64,000 nt of DNA from Bradyrhizobium diazoefficiens (GTDB lineage: Bacteria; Pseudomonadota; Alphaproteobacteria; Rhizobiales; Xanthobacteraceae): the NCBI RefSeq assembly GCF_016612535.1, contig NZ_JAENXS010000002.1, positions 682,001 through 746,000 of the forward strand, given 5' to 3'. Numbering within the stretch: the first letter of the stretch is position 1; each line of letters begins with the position of its first letter. Below the pieces are notes generated by a model, which saw only the letters and a list, made by a program, of their open reading frames with translations, was not told the origin of the DNA and did not search any database. The translations under genes and the position numbers were made by a program. Shown in pieces: positions 58,856 to 64,000 of the stretch.

Positions 58856-60379
58856 TCAATTGTTGCTGCGGTTCGCGGTGCGAAAACTCTTGACCTCCGA
58901 CACGCTGCCGTCGCGATAGGTCAACTCGACCGACATGAATTGCGTTGCCGGCGGGAGCTTCTGGTAGAGCAGCATGCCAGCCGAGATCGCGCTGGGATCC
59001 CTGAGGTCGCAAGGCGGCATCTTCAGCACCTTGTCCGGCACCGCCGTATCGATGCCGATCCGCACCTCGCGGATGGCGCAGCGGTACGACACCAGATGCG
59101 TGTAATAGACCAGCAGCCCGTTGAACTCGCGGAACGACAGCCAGCTCGTGGCGGTCATGTCGAGGATCTTGCGCTGGTCGCGGATCAGCGCCGCTTCAGG
59201 GTCGAACTTGATCGGAAACGGTCCCTGCATGTCACCGGAAGCGTCGACATAGCGGACCTCGATCGTGCCGGCGGCCGCGTCCGGCGGCAATTCGATCGAC
59301 GGGTTCGGCATCCGCTTGCGCGTGCGCGGATCGAATGTGTCCATGAATCCGGTCTCGCGGAAGTCGCCGTTGCCGGCCATGCGCCACGAGATCCCGACCG
59401 TCGGATCCACGAAGGAGAAGGTCACGCTCCAGCCGCCATTGTGGCGCGAGAAGTTCGCGATCGGCGCGTTGCTGGTCTCCTCCTTCGGCACGCGCGGCAC
59501 CGAGACCGGCGGCAGGGCTGCGACCTTCTGCGGCGGCGGATCGGCCGGCCGCGCGGCGGCGGCTGCCGCATCCTTGGCGATGCCGCTGAGGAAGACGTCG
59601 TCGACCATCTGGTCGAAATAGACCGGCACCTGCTTGTGCTTGACGGTGTCGGCCATCTCGCTGACCAGTCGGCGCGTGTGCTGCGCGACCTGCACGAGGT
59701 TCTCGCCGGGCTGGAGCAGCTCTCTCGCGAAGGTGCGCGTGAACACCGAATTGGGATTGGCATCGTCGTTGGAGAGACGATCGAGTGCGGTCTGGCGGGG
59801 ACCAGCCGAGAACACCGAGAACACGCCTTCGGGCAGCTGCGTCATCGGCGCGAGGCCGCCGCCGCCGGTGACCGCGCGAGTGCCGGAGCGCTCGAACGGA
59901 TTGTTGCGGCAGGCGTCGAACACCAGGATCGAGGTTCGCGCCTTCTTGTTCTGGAGACGCTCCACGACACGGTCGGCCAGAATGGAGGCGTCGCGCACCA
60001 GTTCTTCCTGGCCTTCGGTCGCCGCCGGCACATCGGTCGGCAGCAGATAGTTCTGGCCTGCGATCTCGAAGCCGTGGCCGGCGTAGAAGAAGAACGCGGT
60101 GTCGCCGGGCTCGATCGCCCGGTCGAAGGCGAGCAACGCCTCGGAGAATTGCTGCCGATTCTGATTTTCGGCCACCATCACCGAGAAGCCAAGCTGCTTC
60201 AGGGTGTCGCCCATAGTGCGGGCATCGTTGACGGCCTTCAGGAGCTTCGGCACGTTCTTGTAGTCGTTGTTGCCGACGACCAGCGCGACGCGCTTTTCGG
60301 CATGTGCGATACTGGCGAAACCGCTGAGGCTTGCCGCCAGGCCAAGCGCTGCCAGACTTCTGAAAAACCGACGCGTCAT
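58856..60379 (-). CDS. exported caspase-like (peptidase C14) protein
   Basis: 507 residues. Signal peptide (ALGLAASLSGFASIAHA), then a caspase fold: KRVALVVGNNDYKNVPKL, the His dyad residue H102 in FFYAGHGFEI and the nucleophile C157 in ILVFDACRNNPF. After a Pro/Ala-rich linker (about 275-300) the C-terminal 200 residues form a separate beta-rich domain (GGWSVTFSFVDPTVGISWRM). The metacaspase-like dyad implies cysteine protease activity, probably in the periplasm. The biological role in bacteria is poorly known. Confidence 0.88.
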   Translation of the reverse strand: MTRRFFRSLAALGLAASLSGFASIAHAEKRVALVVGNNDYKNVPKLLKAVNDARTMGDTLKQLGFSVMVAENQNRQQFSEALLAFDRAIEPGDTAFFFYAGHGFEIAGQNYLLPTDVPAATEGQEELVRDASILADRVVERLQNKKARTSILVFDACRNNPFERSGTRAVTGGGGLAPMTQLPEGVFSVFSAGPRQTALDRLSNDDANPNSVFTRTFARELLQPGENLVQVAQHTRRLVSEMADTVKHKQVPVYFDQMVDDVFLSGIAKDAAAAAARPADPPPQKVAALPPVSVPRVPKEETSNAPIANFSRHNGGWSVTFSFVDPTVGISWRMAGNGDFRETGFMDTFDPRTRKRMPNPSIELPPDAAAGTIEVRYVDASGDMQGPFPIKFDPEAALIRDQRKILDMTATSWLSFREFNGLLVYYTHLVSYRCAIREVRIGIDTAVPDKVLKMPPCDLRDPSAISAGMLLYQKLPPATQFMSVELTYRDGSVSEVKSFRTANRSNN

Positions 60380-60547
60380 CGTCTTCTTCCCACTGCAGAA
60401 CGGCGTCCCGTCAGGTCCCAGAACCGCTCGTCAGTAACCTTACGCCGTTGATGTGATAGTCGGTCCAGCCATAATGGCGGTTCAACGAACCGGCCTTCCG
60501 GTTCCACCAATTGGCCTAGGGTAGATTCCCGCGGAAACTGCTTTTTC

Positions 60548-60949
60548 TTGAGCGGGTTTCCGTTCGAGGCGAGGGGCTGCCGTGTATCGCTGGTACACCG
60601 ACGCGGGCAGGCCGCGCTCCGGACCGCCCGCCTGTCCCTGGCCCGGCGCCTGATCGCTCGCCATTTGCCGGACCCGGCCCTGGTACCGACGCGCGTGGCC
60701 GATCTGCTCGGTGTCTCCGTGCGCCATTTGCACATGCTGTTCGAGGTCGCCGACCGCAGCTTCTCGCAGACCGTGACGGAAGAGCGGCTGAAGAGAAGCC
60801 GCCGCCTGATGTGCGATGCGCCGGAGCGGCTGATCGCCGATATCGCCACCGCCTGCGGCTTCGAGAGCCTGGCGACCTACCGGGTCTTCAACGCCGCCTA
60901 TGGCATGGCGCCGGGTGATTTCCGGGCCCAGGCCGCAGGAGCGCGTTAA
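60548..60949 (+). CDS. stand-alone AraC-type DNA-binding domain (possible remnant)
   Basis: 133 residues from a TTG at 60548. Almost the entire protein is the AraC C-terminal domain: two HTH units (LVPTRVADLLGVSVRHLHMLFEVADRSFSQTVTEERLKRSRRLM and LIADIATACGFESLATYRVFNAAYGMAPGDFRAQ). The effector domain that normally precedes it is missing; upstream DNA to the caspase start is too short to hold it. It may be the 3' end of a decayed regulator or a functional short one. Start choice is weak. Confidence 0.55.
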   Translation: MSGFPFEARGCRVSLVHRRGQAALRTARLSLARRLIARHLPDPALVPTRVADLLGVSVRHLHMLFEVADRSFSQTVTEERLKRSRRLMCDAPERLIADIATACGFESLATYRVFNAAYGMAPGDFRAQAAGAR

Positions 60950-61000
60950 CCGCCGGGCCAGCCGCCGCGGCGAAAAGCCAAGCCGCGCCCGGTATTTGGC

Positions 61001-61018
61001 AAAAACCTGAGGGTTTTT
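61001..61018 (+). terminator. weak terminator after the AraC-like gene
   Basis: AAAAACC and GGTTTTT form a 7-bp AT-rich stem with a TGAG loop, with T-run. It is 50 bases past the stop. Confidence 0.35.
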
Positions 61019-61228
61019 AGGGCCTTCCCGCGGCTGCTCCATTGACTTTGGCCGATTCCCGCCTATGTTCCGGGGCGACGCGGCTCAGATCGAAGAGCGA
61101 TTCCTGAGCCTGGCGCTTTGTTCGCGTGAGTCAGCACCCCCAGCTTCTTTGAGAGCGCGCCGTTTCGGGGTGGAACGCGACAGCCTTATTACCCTCGATT
61201 CCGAACGGCGGTTTCGACCAGAGGCTCA

Positions 61229-62767
<1,539 letters not shown>

Positions 62768-62895
62768 AACCACGATACACGCTAGAGTTGAACGATCGGC
62801 CGTTTACCGACCGTTCACGATCATCCGTTAGCCTACGAACATAATTTAAGCATTGCTGCGGCCGGTGGCGCACGGACCGCTGTGGGGTATGTTCT

Positions 62896-63963
62896 GTGGT
62901 CAAGGTGCTCGATGAACACGAACGCACGATGGCGTTCGCCGAGGTGGCGCTCGGTCAGATCCGATCGCTCAAGCAAACTGCAATTCCCCGCAATTACGAG
63001 ATCTGGTACGTCTACGCGACCGGCTACAATGCGCCGCTCAACAAGATCATCAACGAGACGCTGGCACGCAACGGCAAGCTGACCGAAGCCGATCTCGAGC
63101 AGATCTACGACGCCTATCTCTCCCACATCAAAACCACCGACCGCATCGACAAGGTCGGTGCGCGCGTCATCGGCGAAATCGACGACGTCGTGGATGTGTT
63201 GAGCGAAGCTCTCGGAATGACGAGCTCTTACGACGCCAGCCTGTCGGGTGCTGCGAAGGAGCTTTCGCTGGCCAAGCAGGCCGAGCAGATCAAATCGATC
63301 ATCGAATCTCTGCTCCGTTCCACCGGCGAAATGCGTGAGAGCAACAAGACGCTGGAAGATCGGCTCATCCTGGCGAAGAGCGAGATCAGCAATCTTCAGC
63401 AGAGCCTGGAGGCGATCCGCGCCGAGAGCCTGACAGATCCGCTGACGGGCCTCGGCAACCGCAAATATTTCGACCGCATGATCGGCATGGCCGTGCAGAG
63501 CGCGCTTGCGAGCGGCGAACCGCTGTCGCTCTTGCTGTTCGACATCGACCATTTCAAGTCGTTCAACGATTCCTACGGCCATCTCACCGGTGACCAGGTG
63601 CTCCGGCTGGTCGGCCTGTCCCTGAAGCAGACCATCAAGGGCCAGGACATCACCGCGCGCTACGGCGGCGAAGAATTCGCGGTGGTGCTGCCCAACACCG
63701 CGCTGCGCCAGGCCCTCACCGTCGCCGACCACATCCGCCGCGCCGTGATGGCGAAGGAACTGAAGAAGAAATCCACCGGCGAGATCCTCGGCCGCGTCAC
63801 CATTTCCGTCGGCGTCTCCATGCTGAAGCAGGGCGACGACACCGAAGCGCTGATCGAGCGTGCGGATGCCTGCCTCTATGCCGCCAAGCGTAACGGCCGC
63901 AACCGTGTGATCTGCGAAGTCGACCCGGAATACGCGGTCGAGACGCACAACCGGGTGGCATGA
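62896..63963 (+). CDS. diguanylate cyclase (GGDEF domain)
   Basis: 355 residues from a GTG at 62896; no better ATG is in frame. Helical N-terminal half (about 1-175, including coiled-coil region LILAKSEISNLQQSLEAI) without a recognised sensor, then a GGDEF domain: SLTDPLTGLGNRKYFDRM, LLLFDIDHFKSFNDSYGHLTGD and GGEEF at 257-261, with FAVVLP. The catalytic motif is intact, so it should make cyclic di-GMP. The inhibitory site reads K-G-Q-D (248-251) instead of RxxD, so feedback may be weakened. It is soluble. Confidence 0.92.
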   Translation: MVKVLDEHERTMAFAEVALGQIRSLKQTAIPRNYEIWYVYATGYNAPLNKIINETLARNGKLTEADLEQIYDAYLSHIKTTDRIDKVGARVIGEIDDVVDVLSEALGMTSSYDASLSGAAKELSLAKQAEQIKSIIESLLRSTGEMRESNKTLEDRLILAKSEISNLQQSLEAIRAESLTDPLTGLGNRKYFDRMIGMAVQSALASGEPLSLLLFDIDHFKSFNDSYGHLTGDQVLRLVGLSLKQTIKGQDITARYGGEEFAVVLPNTALRQALTVADHIRRAVMAKELKKKSTGEILGRVTISVGVSMLKQGDDTEALIERADACLYAAKRNGRNRVICEVDPEYAVETHNRVA

Positions 63964-64000
63964 CGCGCAACCAACGCGCCGAAAGCCGCCCGCGCTTGAC

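Overview
The window looks like an ordinary stretch of chromosome from a high-GC alphaproteobacterium, most likely Bradyrhizobium or a close relative. The evidence is the gene content (class I PHB synthase, EpmA/EpmB/EF-P, PilZ and GGDEF proteins, many small Omp31-type barrels with an AADLAARPY-type start) and several families of long intergenic palindromes of the kind common in that group. I see no phage, IS element, CRISPR array, rRNA or complete tRNA. About 60 protein genes are supported.

Layout. 1-3.2 kb: the end of a PilZ protein, a small hypothetical, a PrsW-type protease and an HdeD-like membrane protein. 3.2-4.5 kb: DAHP synthase preceded by what reads as a complete ribosome-mediated attenuator whose leader peptide carries the run FYWYFSY. 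4.5-7.7 kb: EpmB and EpmA, divergent from elongation factor P. 7.7-12.1 kb: an M23 peptidase, a frameshifted amino-acid-binding protein, and a cupin/AhpD-like pair divergent from a MarR regulator, with twin operators between them. 12.1-18 kb: small secreted proteins, an MltB-type transglycosylase, a class II aldolase, an SDR and RecJ. 18-25.3 kb: signalling genes (MCP-tip/sensor protein, AraC regulator, formylglycine-generating enzyme, adenylate/guanylate cyclase) and an L,D-transpeptidase.

25.3-32.5 kb is a minus-strand catabolic operon: enoyl-CoA hydratase, CoA-transferase, TctC, TctB, TctA and a PdxA-like dehydrogenase. It faces a GntR regulator across an intergenic region with two copies of a palindromic site. 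32.5-38.5 kb: a LysR regulator with a divergent cytosolic binding-fold protein, a large secreted protein of unknown function, and a serine hydrolase with a C-terminal PDZ-like domain. 38.5-48 kb: metabolic genes (haloacid dehalogenase, GlpX, homoserine dehydrogenase, a class I aminotransferase, PhaC, MAPEG protein, ArgC, PaiB). 48-53 kb: a SnoaL-like protein, a PadR/membrane-protein pair, DedA and ParE. 53-57.4 kb: two tandem duplicated Omp31-type barrels, a small membrane protein, an SDR and a third barrel. 57.5-64 kb: an FAD monooxygenase, a caspase-like protease, an isolated AraC HTH domain, a DEAD-box helicase and a diguanylate cyclase.

The most interesting signal is the attenuator at about 3197-3362. 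A good promoter places +1 next to the leader AUG. The six aromatic codons lie between segments 1 and 2, segment 2 (3284-3290) is perfectly complementary to segment 3 (3340-3346), and segment 3 also forms an 8-bp terminator with segment 4. This would let one leader sense Phe, Tyr and Trp together and control entry into the shikimate pathway. Other regulatory finds are the paired operators at the MarR and GntR promoters.
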